Assembly: GCA_020632635.1 (NCBI GenBank) | Contig: JACKFE010000002.1 | Span: 186,001 to 250,000, forward strand | Direction of reading: 5' to 3' | DNA from: Nitrospiraceae bacterium | GTDB lineage: Bacteria > Nitrospirota > Nitrospiria > Nitrospirales > UBA8639 | DNA: 64,000 nt | In this document: positions 1 to 9,900 of the stretch, piece after piece | Layout: the number at the start of each line of letters is the position of its first letter | How positions within the stretch are numbered: the first letter of the stretch is position 1 | Translations under genes and position numbers: made by a program | Notes under the pieces: generated by a model | What the model was told of the DNA's origin: nothing | Database searches by the model: none | The model's input: only the letters and a program-made list of their open reading frames with translations

Positions 1-928
1 TCGAGATACCTTTCATCCCGTTCCGTTCCACGTTCGAACCATCCCACACCGCAAAAGCTACGGGGAAGGTCGTGCCGGCTTTAAACTGAACATCGTTAGG
101 ATCGTTGGTCGTCAAGCTTCGCTTGAATACCACACGCCAAGTTGGTCCACTGCAGCAACCACCTTTTAATGCACCATATGGCTCCCACAATCCGTTACCA
201 ACCACATCTTGAGAAGCTTGCGTCGTCAACGTGCTAAAGCCATTAGCATTTAAATCTTCAACGGAACCTAAGCGCAGGTTTGGATCAGACATGATGTTTC
301 CAGACCAGATACCAGGATTGAATGGTCCTAAGCTCCGACCGATTCGGTCAGGATAGGTCACCCCACCAGCTGGCTCTTCGTAATAATAGTCCCAGGCAAT
401 TGAAGGATATTGATTGTCCACATCCCACATCCCAGCAACACCAGCACCCAAATCACGTTGCCATTCAGCATTCCAACGCCAAATGTTCACGGTTCCACCA
501 GATTGCCCCATACATTGAAAAGGAGGAGCACCTGACGTTTGCACTGGGAACTGGACGGCCACTTGGTCACGAAAATCTTGCGGACCAATGGTCGTATTGT
601 TCAGGGTTTGATCTCCCCAATTCGCCCATACCCCAATTTCTTTCCCGTTGGTAGCCATCTTCACCATCACGGTTTTTACAGAAATGTTGGGGTGCATTGG
701 GGTGGTAATCGTCTGACCACTGAGCGGAGCCACCACACCTGGAACGGACTCCCAAACTGGGTTTGCCGCATCCATGGGAATGGGACCACTAATCTTGCCA
801 ACCGGAATGGTCACCGGTTGCGAGACGGCCAACGGAATCTGTCCAAGCGTCAACCCCACACACACCACAAGGACAGACAAAAGAACGCCAAACACCACTC
901 GTTTGTTGCGCGTCTGCACCAATCTCAT
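1..928 (-). CDS. nxrC: nitrite oxidoreductase gamma subunit-type protein (NxrC), 3' end outside window
   Basis: A heme b-binding gamma subunit of the DMSO-reductase family (ethylbenzene dehydrogenase-type domain), expected in the periplasm, where it would pass electrons from the molybdenum/iron-sulfur core of nitrite oxidoreductase to c-type cytochromes. The frame is open from ATG 928 to the window edge (309 codons seen). AGGAGG lies 10 bases before the start. Residues 1-33 form a Sec signal peptide (basic start, hydrophobic core, then QIPLAVSQP). The family-like motif FAVWDGSNVERNGMKGIS lies near the edge. It follows the TorD-like chaperone gene by about 100 bases on the same strand. The family is clear. 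The assignment to NXR rather than chlorate or selenate reductase rests on the rest of the window, since nxrA and nxrB are not visible. Confidence 0.85.
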   Translation of the reverse strand, partial: MRLVQTRNKRVVFGVLLSVLVVCVGLTLGQIPLAVSQPVTIPVGKISGPIPMDAANPVWESVPGVVAPLSGQTITTPMHPNISVKTVMVKMATNGKEIGVWANWGDQTLNNTTIGPQDFRDQVAVQFPVQTSGAPPFQCMGQSGGTVNIWRWNAEWQRDLGAGVAGMWDVDNQYPSIAWDYYYEEPAGGVTYPDRIGRSLGPFNPGIWSGNIMSDPNLRLGSVEDLNANGFSTLTTQASQDVVGNGLWEPYGALKGGCCSGPTWRVVFKRSLTTNDPNDVQFKAGTTFPVAFAVWDGSNVERNGMKGIS

Positions 929-1034
929 AATGACGCATCCTCCTTTGATAAAAGATTAAATCTGAAAAGCCTACGAACTAACTGTTTCACAACTTCCCAA
1001 AAATCCAAGCCTTACTAATCCACAAGTAAGCTAA

Positions 1035-2009
1035 TTACGCATTCCCTGATTTTTCAGTTGAACTATTCTCTTTCTCTAAAAATGCATCTGCTCCAACTTC
1101 GTTCATTAGAAGACTTAATTCATTCCCTTTGTCTTGAGCACCACATTCGAATGTTTGACCTTCTGGACTCATAAATGAGGCAGGACGATAATCAGTTTCC
1201 GAATATGGCTGAGGAGTCACACCAAGATAAGCAATTTCCAGCCCCATCCATTCCGTTGTGAAATCAGCTAAAATTCGATAAAAGCCAAAATCCGCCTTTC
1301 TCTTAAGCATTCCCGAGAAAAGCGGAACCCATCGACCAATATGCTCTTTCACGAATTTTTTTTCTGCCTCTACCACCGTTTGCAACTTTTCTTTTCCATC
1401 GTGAAGAATGGCATATGACTCTTTATAGGACAAATAGTGCATAAACTCCAATTCTACACTTAAATGGTCCAAACGCTCGTGAATATCAGGAGACAATTGA
1501 AGCCCAAAGGCACTATAGAATCCTGCAATATCGCCCATCACATAGGATTGACCAAATACATGGTCATTACCGAAGAGCGTCTCATAAGGTGGACAATCTA
1601 AGGAAATGACATTACTAAAAACTCGACGATGCTCATCTCGAAGATCCTGAATATTCCAATTTTCTCCTTCACTGGAAACCCACTGATCAATGGCATCAAA
1701 ATGAACTTTGATCGCTTCGATTCGATCCGTTACTTCTTTTCCACCTATACCATGAAGCTCTTTTTCAAGCCCTTCAAGAGCAGTCCTTCCATCTTCAACA
1801 AACTCACCACTCTGAAGATAGTCAAGAAACTCATCGTCTTCAGGATATAAATAACCCCAAGAAACCAATAGATAGAGTTTACTTCGACACAGAGCCCGCT
1901 CAACGGCTGGAGCATCTTTTGGAGAGATTTTTACAGACTTAGGCTCCTCTTGAGCAACTGATGATCCTTTATGAGTAGCCCTTTTTCCTTCCTTCACTCC
2001 TGTTACCAT
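1035..2009 (-). CDS. TorD/NarJ-like molybdoenzyme maturation chaperone
   Basis: Cytoplasmic chaperone of the TorD/DmsD/NarJ superfamily. These proteins hold the catalytic subunit of a molybdenum enzyme until its cofactor is inserted. An all-helical protein of 324 residues, longer than the usual 200-odd because of a charged N-terminal extension of about 35 residues. The family signatures are the PPYETLFG segment near the middle and DHLSVELEFMHYL at about residue 185, followed by the helix with HIGRWVPLF. The start has AAGGTGGTGG just upstream. It sits between a Tat-type ferredoxin gene and nxrC, which points to a dedicated NXR chaperone. That role is inferred from position. Confidence 0.85.
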   Translation of the reverse strand: MVTGVKEGKRATHKGSSVAQEEPKSVKISPKDAPAVERALCRSKLYLLVSWGYLYPEDDEFLDYLQSGEFVEDGRTALEGLEKELHGIGGKEVTDRIEAIKVHFDAIDQWVSSEGENWNIQDLRDEHRRVFSNVISLDCPPYETLFGNDHVFGQSYVMGDIAGFYSAFGLQLSPDIHERLDHLSVELEFMHYLSYKESYAILHDGKEKLQTVVEAEKKFVKEHIGRWVPLFSGMLKRKADFGFYRILADFTTEWMGLEIAYLGVTPQPYSETDYRPASFMSPEGQTFECGAQDKGNELSLLMNEVGADAFLEKENSSTEKSGNA

Positions 2010-2317
2010 TTTTCCACCACCTTAGGAATTAAAAAAATCGGAATGAATGTTAAAAATGGACACCTCATAAGGACTTTACGAAAAGGGGACCAGATCATAG
2101 GACAATAGGCCCATGAAGTCAAGACTTATGATCCGGGATTTCCTTCCTTGAACCTTTTGAGGATCCAAGCCAAATAATGTACCTACCTTTATAGAAAGGT
2201 TTGCCACCTCACGCTCAAAAAACTCTCTCTTTTTAAGGAATAATTTATTCACTATGCCCACTCAACAAAAAAAAAAGCAAGCATACCCTCAAAAAAAACC
2301 GCCACAATAACCCGGCA
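2010..2317. other. 308-base gap between the ferredoxin and chaperone genes
   Basis: This stretch holds the ribosome binding site of the chaperone gene and two A-rich runs near 2263-2300, which read as T-runs on the transcribed strand. A weak GTG-initiated 61-codon frame (2076-2261) lacks a ribosome binding site and any recognisable protein pattern, so I do not call it a gene. No convincing stem precedes the T-runs. A separate promoter for the chaperone-nxrC pair could lie here. Confidence 0.4.
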
Positions 2318-2932
2318 TTAAGTTGTAATCAAAACCTTTATCGCAGCTTGGTCGTTAACCGTATGACATATAAATTGGCATTGACCACACCCTACGCAAA
2401 ATTTGGGATCCACCACGACAGAAAATACGGAAAAATTCATACTCAGAGCACCCATTGGGCATTGAGAGACACACGCATTACATCCATTGCCAGCCGTACA
2501 AAGAGAAGCAGATACCACTGCCACCCCCATTTTCACCCTATTGAGACCAGAAATCGGCAGCAGAGCTTCCGTCTCGCAAGCTGAAATACAGGGGAAGTCT
2601 TCACAAAGTTGACAGGGGTTTTTACTAGGGAAAATAGCTGGAGTTTCATCGTTTACCAGCTTTTGAATACTTTCATGAGGGCAAATATCTATACAATCTC
2701 CACACTTTGTACAGCGTTCGAGAAATTCAGTCGGGTCAACGGCTCCAGGAGGACGAACCCATCCCTTTTGGATACTAATGGGTTTTACAATTGACTCTTT
2801 GATCGAGGGGGCATCACGATGTTTCACAAATTCTTGAACCGTTGAACCAATGGAAACCAAGGATTGACGCAAAAACGTTCTCCGCCCAAAAGCCGGATCC
2901 GACCCCACTTGACTTTGTTCCGTATCAGCCAT
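2318..2932 (-). CDS. NapG/NapF-like ferredoxin with four [4Fe-4S] motifs and Tat-type signal
   Basis: Electron-transfer protein of 204 residues. Near residue 17 it carries GRRTFLRQ, a twin-arginine motif, although the following helix is only mildly hydrophobic. Four cysteine clusters follow: CTKCGDCIDICP, CQLCEDFPCISAC, CTAGNGCNACVSQCP and CVGCGQCQFIC. This arrangement matches NapG/NapF-type polyferredoxins. Its place in the nxrC operon suggests electron transfer or cofactor handling for NXR (inference). The third motif has an enlarged spacing between its first two cysteines (CTAGNGC). Location could be periplasmic if Tat export occurs, otherwise cytoplasmic as for NapF. Confidence 0.85.
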   Translation of the reverse strand: MADTEQSQVGSDPAFGRRTFLRQSLVSIGSTVQEFVKHRDAPSIKESIVKPISIQKGWVRPPGAVDPTEFLERCTKCGDCIDICPHESIQKLVNDETPAIFPSKNPCQLCEDFPCISACETEALLPISGLNRVKMGVAVVSASLCTAGNGCNACVSQCPMGALSMNFSVFSVVVDPKFCVGCGQCQFICHTVNDQAAIKVLITT

Positions 2933-2995
2933 TGATGCGAACTCTCCGTTTCATGTACTGCCCAATCACCCCAACATTCACCCTGGTTACTTATA

Positions 2996-3994
2996 CTAGA
3001 CCACACCTGCAGCTCGAAGCTTATAGACTTCAACGCACCGATCGCAGGCTCCATACTCCACATCCCAACCTGGATGGTTCTCTCGAATAAAATCTAAAAC
3101 AAACCCTTCCAGGACCTGTTCTAAATTTTCCACCCAGCTATAGGTAGGAAATCGGCACAAGGGGCAAGGAAATCCTGGCAATAGCATGGGCTTTGTAGGT
3201 ACCTCAGGAATTTCACTATCTTCGACTTCAATTGCCCGCTCGATTACCCGAGAGGTATCTGAAGCCATTTCCACCAATTCCGCATGAGTCAAATAATCCG
3301 ATTGCCATAATCCCTCAAAAACCGACTCGACCTGTCCAGGTAAAATTTTCCTATACCATGAGCGAAATTCACGAAACCGGTATTCCTTGGAAAAGACCGG
3401 CTCTTTCCCTGAACGAGCAATCCGGCTATCAACGTGCAAGCTCCACAATACGCGGTAACGGTTTAAAATTAGATGTTCTTCGCCTGGATTTAGCCCTACC
3501 TTGGTATCGGCATCATAGCCAAAGTTTTCATCCAACATGTCGGAAATATGGGTCAATTCATGGCGTAAATACTTTGTAATGGCAGGGTCATAAAATCGCC
3601 GCGGGACCAGCTTTATCCCCACACCTTTTTGGCCCTTCTCCTCGAATTGTTTCGCTAATTTTTCTTCCACGACTCCCCACTTCCGCAAAATATCCACACC
3701 TTCCTGATCTTCCTTCAAAACACCACGAACGAGAACAATGCCAATCTTTTCTTTCAGGAAAGGAAATTCTTCAAAGGCATCCCTCAAAATTTCCGCAAAT
3801 CCCCATTTGGCAAATAAATGCTGGTATAACTTTTTGAACTCCGGCTCACGATCATCGAGGGAAAATTTTTCATAGATGGGATCTGCAAACTCATGAAACT
3901 CATTATAATAAGTTGGATCCCCCTCCCGTTCAGTTTTTTCAGCAAACGAGTCAATGACCTCCTGAAGAAGAGCAGGTTGAAAGCGGATTTCCAT
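2996..3994 (-). CDS. putative zincin-like metalloprotein with C-terminal zinc ribbon, nxrC operon
   Basis: Unknown protein of 332 residues. The start at 3994 is chosen because CGGAGG lies 7 bases upstream; a longer frame to 4051 has no such site. Residues about 145-149 read HELTH within RHELTHISDMLDENFGYD, a gluzincin/metzincin-style HExxH that would bind zinc and supply the catalytic glutamate. Two C-terminal CxxC pairs (CPLC at about 276, CDRC at about 318) look like a zinc ribbon. No signal peptide or membrane span is visible. It is the first gene of the run leading to nxrC. I know no named family for it. Protease activity is a guess from the motif only. Confidence 0.7.
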   Translation of the reverse strand: MEIRFQPALLQEVIDSFAEKTEREGDPTYYNEFHEFADPIYEKFSLDDREPEFKKLYQHLFAKWGFAEILRDAFEEFPFLKEKIGIVLVRGVLKEDQEGVDILRKWGVVEEKLAKQFEEKGQKGVGIKLVPRRFYDPAITKYLRHELTHISDMLDENFGYDADTKVGLNPGEEHLILNRYRVLWSLHVDSRIARSGKEPVFSKEYRFREFRSWYRKILPGQVESVFEGLWQSDYLTHAELVEMASDTSRVIERAIEVEDSEIPEVPTKPMLLPGFPCPLCRFPTYSWVENLEQVLEGFVLDFIRENHPGWDVEYGACDRCVEVYKLRAAGVV

Positions 3995-4100
3995 ATACAA
4001 TCCTCCGTATCCCAAAAACTTACTGTGGCGACGAGACCGGTCCCAGACCATGTCCCGCCAAACGATAAACGAACAAAAACCCTCGATTCCAGAAGAAACC

Positions 4101-4130
4101 TTGACGCATTGAAAAATAGACCATTAGTAT
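4101..4130 (+). promoter_or_regulatory. candidate sigma-70-type promoter of the WD40 gene
   Basis: TTGACG at 4101-4106 and TAGTAT at 4125-4130 are separated by 18 bases in the divergent gap between the zincin-like gene and the WD40 gene. The same -10 hexamer, TAGTAT, is used in the better promoter near 59694. Transcription would begin near 4137. Confidence 0.35.
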
Positions 4131-4274
4131 CCTACCTTGAATCGATTAAGATTATAGGAATGAAAATTCCAATTTGGCAAGGGAACCGACTTGCCACTTC
4201 AGACTCCAACGATATCAACAGATTTCTTGGAGGCAATGGTATTATGGACATCATTTGACGAAGTGAGGAAGATC

Positions 4275-5369
4275 ATGACTCAATTTGCGAATCCTGAGAT
4301 CGTCTCCCAGCCTCCGAATCCGGGACAAGTTTCCGACAGCACAGTGGATCCCGTGCAGGATTCTCTTGCCTATTGGAAGGCTGGAGCCAAGGAACTCAAA
4401 ACCTTTCGAGGTCATTCCCAAGAAGTCTGGTCAGTGGCTTTTTCGCCAGACGGCCTCACTCTGGCCAGCGGAGGCAATGATCGATTTTTGCGATTATGGG
4501 ATATAGAAACAGGGCGATTACTCAGGTCTTTGCGGGGGCATACCCAAGTGATCCGGCAGATCCTATACAGCCCAGATGGACAGCACATCGCCTCTGCCAG
4601 CGAGGATCGGACCATTCGACTCTGGAATCCTCAAACCGGCGAAACGACTCGTCTGTTATTTACGCGATACGATCATGCGGTGTGCAGCATTTCATATTCT
4701 CCTGATGGATTGATGTTGGCTCGCGCAGGACAAAACAAGGACATCAAGATCTGGGAAGTCACCACCGGCACTGAATTGATGACGCTACTCGGGAAGGACC
4801 AATACGACCATCATTGGAATGTGTGCGTGGCCTTTTCACCCGACGGCATTCATCTGGTTTCCGGAAGCGATATCGGTAAGCTCAAACTCTATGAAGTACT
4901 CCCAAGTGGCGAAGAAAAATTAGTACACAACGGCCATTGGCGGGATGAAGCTGACGACGAGGAAACTGAAAATCGAGGATTTTATGTTGACGATCAAGGC
5001 GGTTTTCAAAAGCCTATGGAATATTGGATCGGCGCCCTGACCTTTACACCAGACGGATCCTTACTCATCTCTGGAAGCCGAGATTGCACCATCAAATTCT
5101 TTAAGATGCCTAACATGGACGAAGTGCGCACATTAAAAGGACATTCCGAATGGGTCCGCAATTTAATCGTCACCCAGGACGGAAAAGTCCTGATCAGTGC
5201 AAGCGACGATGGGACGGTCAAAATGTGGGACGTTGAGACTGGACGGCAATTCCGAACCTTGCGTTCGCACAAAGGACCGGTCCGAGGAATCGCCCTTTCT
5301 GCAGACCAACGATATTTAGCCACAGCCGGAAACGATCGCCTGATTAAATTATGGGAAGGCGGAGAATAA
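4275..5369 (+). CDS. WD40 repeat protein (seven-bladed beta-propeller)
   Basis: A protein of 364 residues made almost wholly of WD40 repeats. I count seven: RGHSQEVWSVAFSPDG, RGHTQVIRQILYSPDG, a third with YDHAVCSISYSPDG, a fourth with HHWNVCVAFSPDG, a fifth with EYWIGALTFTPDG, then KGHSEWVRNLIV and RSHKGPVRGIAL. Seven blades close a propeller, so this is probably a complete scaffold. Between blades four and five is an acidic loop rich in D and E. GAGG lies 6 bases before ATG 4275; upstream ATGs at 4191 and 4236 are worse placed. No signal peptide is seen. It diverges from the nxrC operon. The partner is unknown. Confidence 0.85.
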   Translation: MTQFANPEIVSQPPNPGQVSDSTVDPVQDSLAYWKAGAKELKTFRGHSQEVWSVAFSPDGLTLASGGNDRFLRLWDIETGRLLRSLRGHTQVIRQILYSPDGQHIASASEDRTIRLWNPQTGETTRLLFTRYDHAVCSISYSPDGLMLARAGQNKDIKIWEVTTGTELMTLLGKDQYDHHWNVCVAFSPDGIHLVSGSDIGKLKLYEVLPSGEEKLVHNGHWRDEADDEETENRGFYVDDQGGFQKPMEYWIGALTFTPDGSLLISGSRDCTIKFFKMPNMDEVRTLKGHSEWVRNLIVTQDGKVLISASDDGTVKMWDVETGRQFRTLRSHKGPVRGIALSADQRYLATAGNDRLIKLWEGGE

Positions 5370-5387
5370 CGCGCCTGAACCTTCAAA

Positions 5388-5433
5388 GATCGAGAGAGAA
5401 AAGGTCAGAAGATGCGAGAGACCTTCTCTGATC
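5388..5433. terminator. possible hairpin between converging genes
   Basis: GATC plus AGAGAGAAAAGGTC (5388-5406) can pair with GACCTTCTCTGATC (5420-5433) with a small asymmetry. It lies between the converging WD40 and response-regulator genes. There is no U-tract, so terminator function is uncertain. Confidence 0.3.
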
Positions 5434-5473
5434 TTAGAGACATGCTTCTTCCGTTTCTCACAGATCAGAAGGG

Positions 5474-6934
5474 TTATTCTTCATCACCCCAATCATCTCG
5501 CGGGCTCCCCTCATCTCCAGGCCTGGTGATACCGTACCGTTTACATTTTTCCCATAATCCTTTTCGAGAAAGACCCAATACTTTCGAAGCGGTGGTGCGG
5601 CTCCAACCCGTTCGCTGTAAAATCTCAAAAATGTGATTCCGTTCAAATTGCTCTCGAGCCACCGCCAATGTTTCCATGGCGGCGCGGCCTTCCTCCTTGG
5701 CCCCTTTTAGATCACTACAAAACCCGCACCCAGGCTGAGGCTCACCTCCATTGTAGGGACAGCGACTCTGTCCACACAAATCCCATACTTGGATTTCCTG
5801 AGACTGTTGGGTCAAGGCCACTGCCCGTTCAACCGTATTCTCTAATTCACGAACATTGCCAGGGAACGAATATCTGAAAAGCACTTCCCGGGCCTGTCGG
5901 GTCAATTGCTTAACCTCAAAGTGATTTCTGGCTGCCATGGTTTCCAGAAAATGATCGGCGATAAAGAGAATATCCTCCCGCCGCTCTCGGAGAGGTGGCA
6001 CATATACAGGAACCACATTGAGGCGATAAAATAAATCTTCTCGGAATCTGCCCTTTTCCACTTCTTTTTTCAGATCTTTTTGGGTTGCACACACCAAGCG
6101 CACGTCTACCTCAATCGTCTCATTGCCGCCAACACGCTCAAATTGCCGCTCCTGGAGAACTCGGAGCAGCTTCACCTGCACCACTGGAGACACATCCCCA
6201 ATCTCATCCAGAAACAAGGTCCCCTGATGAGCCAACTCGAACCGGCCGCGCCGTTGACGAAGAGCCCCGGTAAAAGCCCCTTTTTCGTGCCCAAATAATT
6301 CGGCTTCCAGGAGGGTTTCCGGAAGAGCCGCGCAGCTGACCTTGACCAGGGCATGCTGACGACGGTGACTATTCGCATGAATGGCATTGGCCAACAATTC
6401 TTTCCCTGTCCCGCTTTCACCCATAATGAGTACCGTCGCATCGGTCCCGGACACCAATTTGATTTTTTCAAGCACCTCTCGCATCCGGTTATTTTTCCCG
6501 ACAATGCCCTGAAAACTGAACTTGTGTTCTAATTCATCACGCAACACGCGATTTTCTTTACGCAGATCCAGCATCTCACAGACACGGTCCACGCTTAATA
6601 ACAGCTCATCCATGCAAAATGGCTTAGTAATAAAGTCATAGGCTCCTCCCTTCATCGCCTCAACTGCCGTATCAACCGATCCATGTGCCGTGATCACAAT
6701 AACCTCCGTTTGCGGAGATTGCTCTTTACAGGTTTTGACAATTTTCAGACCATCGGCTCCTGGCATCCGCAAATCGGTAATCACCAGGTCGTACGACATA
6801 TCCTGTAATCGTTCCAGCCCCTCCAACCCGTTGCTGGCTTCTCGGACCTGATAACCTACCGCGGTTAATGCATCCACCATCGAGACACGCATTAATGGTT
6901 CATCGTCGATAATCAAAATAGATCCCTTACTCAT
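5474..6934 (-). CDS. sigma-54-dependent response regulator (NtrC family) with cysteine-rich linker
   Basis: A 486-residue activator. The receiver domain (1-120) has phospho-acceptor Asp in VITDLRMPG. The AAA+ domain (about 140-375) has Walker A GESGTGKE and the sigma-54 contact loop GAFTGA. The C-terminal Fis-type helix-turn-helix (about 430-470) reads SRTTASKVLGLSRKGLW. Between AAA+ and HTH, at about residues 386-406, are four clustered cysteines (CGQSRC then CGFC), not part of the standard architecture. Its start overlaps the kinase stop by 4 bases (ATGA), so the two are co-translated. It would activate sigma-54 promoters; targets are not visible here. Confidence 0.95.
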   Translation of the reverse strand: MSKGSILIIDDEPLMRVSMVDALTAVGYQVREASNGLEGLERLQDMSYDLVITDLRMPGADGLKIVKTCKEQSPQTEVIVITAHGSVDTAVEAMKGGAYDFITKPFCMDELLLSVDRVCEMLDLRKENRVLRDELEHKFSFQGIVGKNNRMREVLEKIKLVSGTDATVLIMGESGTGKELLANAIHANSHRRQHALVKVSCAALPETLLEAELFGHEKGAFTGALRQRRGRFELAHQGTLFLDEIGDVSPVVQVKLLRVLQERQFERVGGNETIEVDVRLVCATQKDLKKEVEKGRFREDLFYRLNVVPVYVPPLRERREDILFIADHFLETMAARNHFEVKQLTRQAREVLFRYSFPGNVRELENTVERAVALTQQSQEIQVWDLCGQSRCPYNGGEPQPGCGFCSDLKGAKEEGRAAMETLAVAREQFERNHIFEILQRTGWSRTTASKVLGLSRKGLWEKCKRYGITRPGDEGSPRDDWGDEE

Positions 6935-9900
6935 GTACCTACCTTTATTCCGGTGTTCATACGAATTCGTGTAATAGGGAGACGGACGGTAAAACAGGTT
7001 CCCCTTCCCTCTTCGGTCTCCACCAACATTTCTCCCCCATGGCGCTGAATAATGCCTAAACTTACCGACAACCCCAGCCCCGTGCCCTCTCCCGTGCCTT
7101 TTGTCGTATAGAAAGGATCGAAAATATGCGGACGAATATCCGCAGGAATCCCGCAGCCATTATCTTCCACGTCAATTTCACATATCTCTTCATGGTGGCG
7201 GGTACGAATCGTTATCCGGCCCCCCGGACGAAGTGCATGAATGGCATTCAGCACCAGATTCATGATGACTTGCTCAATCATCACCCCATCCGCCATGACA
7301 GGAGGAAGGGAAGGGGTATACTGCTTCAAAATCACCCCAGACTTCGGCGCCAGGACATGCTCTGTCAGAATCAATACTCGATCGATCACGACATGGATAT
7401 CTGTGGAAGTCAGATCCGGTTCCCGTTGCTGGGAAAAATCCAAGAGCTGACGGACAATGCGCTGGACCCGCCTGAGCCCATCCTCCATGAAATGCATATA
7501 TTCCTGCGCCCGCTCAGGCGTCAGAGTGCCCTTTCGAATATTGTAGAGACAATTGAGGATCCCACCCAGAGGATTATTAATTTCATGAGCCACGCCGGCA
7601 GCCAATTTTCCAATAGACGCCAACCGCTCAGAATCCTGGACTTGTTGCTCCAACTGCTTGCGTTCGGTAATGTCACGGGCAATGCCCAACACCCCATGCT
7701 GACGACCTTCATCATTGAGAAGTGGAGCCACACTAATGAGTACGGATCGTATGCCACCCTGCCGGCTCATAATCTCCACCTCGTAAACCAGTTTGCTTCC
7801 CAAATCCAATGTTTCTTCTAACGACCGGCTACGGAATCGCTTCGACAGAAGAGACAAGTACGTTTTCCCCAACAATTCTTCTTTTTGATAGCCCCAGGCG
7901 CTCACCTTTTCATTCACATAGGTAAAGCACAAATCCATATCCAGGGTATAAATTACATCATTGGCATTCTCCAACAAACTTTCGATATAGCTTTTGGCTT
8001 GCTCGATTTCCCGCGTCCGTCCCGCCACCGTTTCCTCAAGCGCCTCATTGTACCGCTGAAGCTGGGCTTCCAACCGCTTATGGTCCGTAATATCACGAAG
8101 TTGGACCATCAAGGCCGGGGTATTGCCCAGGATTAATCGAATAACATCCATTTCCATGGATTTCACGGTCCCCTGACTATCCGGCACTTCAATTTCTATC
8201 GTGGGGGCTTTCGGTTCCGTTTGGCTTACTTGGTCAAACACCTTTTGGCATGCCGCCCGCCAGGAGTCCGAAACTAACTCAACAAACGCCCGACCTTTCA
8301 ACTCGGGATATCCATATCCCAGAATCTCACCCTCACGAGCATTGACGTCCAAAATATTTCCATCCGAGCCTACAACAAAAATTGAGTCCGCAGCCAAGTT
8401 AAAAAGCGCCTTATACGACGCTTCCGATTCCGATAGTTGCTGCGTGCGCTCCGCAACCAATCTTTCAAGTTGAGTGGTATACCGTTCTACCTCACGTTCG
8501 AGCCGCTTTCGATCCGTGATATCCAATACAAACCCTCGGGAATACACCAGCGCGCCAGATTCAGGATCCATAAACGTAGTGGAATGAATTTCCACATCCA
8601 TAATTTCCTGAGTTTTAGTCCGAAACGTGGTTTCCAAGGCTCTATGCGTTCCCATTTCCAGATCATGCAAATATTGTTTGACACGATAATGCTGATCTTC
8701 CGGCACAATGTCGCATAGGGACATGCGCAACATGTCAGACGCGGTATACCCCAATCGTTGCAATTCCGTTTTATTCACATGGACAAATTCCCCCCGGGCA
8801 TTCAGCTGATGAATCATTTCTGGGGCATTTTCAATAAGATCCCGATACTTTTCTTCCAACCGCCCAATTTCTTCCACTGTGTGATTGAGCTCGGAAAATG
8901 ACCGTTGCAGATTACCTGCCATGGCATTAAAGGCTTCGGCTAATCGTTCAATCTCGTCACCAGTCCGAATTTCAATCGGTTGCGCCAAATGTCCGCCACC
9001 AAATTGCTGAACCCCATCAGATAACGTTTGAATCGGTTTCACAATACGTCCAGCCACAAGGGTCCCCGTCGCCCATAAAATCACGAATACCGCCAAACCA
9101 TACGAAACCACTTTCCCCAATAATTGGTCCAAAGGAGCGTAGGTCTCTGCTGGATCTTGGCTCACACTCACATACCAGGTTTTCCCTCCTAAACTTTCGG
9201 GAGCCAATTCCATACCGATATGCAGAGGCGCAAAACCCACGAGCGCATTCGTCATGCCATGAGAATCAGGATCGGCCACTAACCAACCAGCTTCCCCTCG
9301 CTGAAATGCCTGAACCAGCGTAGATGGAATGGTGTGCTCTTCCAGGGAATAAAGAGGGCAGAGAATAGGAACCCCATCCGCCGAGGCCAACATGGCATGA
9401 CCGGTTTTCCCGGCCGTCACCTCTGAAATTGAACGAAACAACGAGTCCCGTCGCAACAAAATACTAATCGCCCCAACAATCTGGTGACGGGCATCATCCC
9501 AAATTGGCACGGCCACATTCAGCACATGAGTGCCGAATCCAGGGTCAAAGGACAACTCGCTGACAAACGCCTGTGATTCAGCATGCTGCGCTACGGCCTG
9601 CCACCACACGCTATTCCCATGAAAAAAACTAACCTGGGGAAAGGAACTCAAGACAAGCGCGCCCTGATGATCAACAACCACAATCGCCAAATAATCGGAC
9701 TTTCGAATGGCATGCCATTGGATCAAATAATCCGTGGCATATTTATTAATAAAGACCGGGAATTCATCCTGACTTTCCCGACTTCGCCAACCCTCTTGCC
9801 ACTCTTGAATAAGACGTTGAATTTCATCCGGGTTCTTATCTTCATAACTCCGGTTATTGTTAACCACGGCACTTCGAATAAAGGGAATGGTCGCCAATTG

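Noticed and set aside
539..1018. 159-codon plus-strand frame opposite nxrC
   Set aside because: Antisense to nxrC, whose minus-strand frame has a signal peptide and family motifs.
2076..2261. 61-codon minus-strand frame between ferredoxin and chaperone genes
   Set aside because: GTG start without a ribosome binding site and no recognisable protein pattern; probably chance in a gap.
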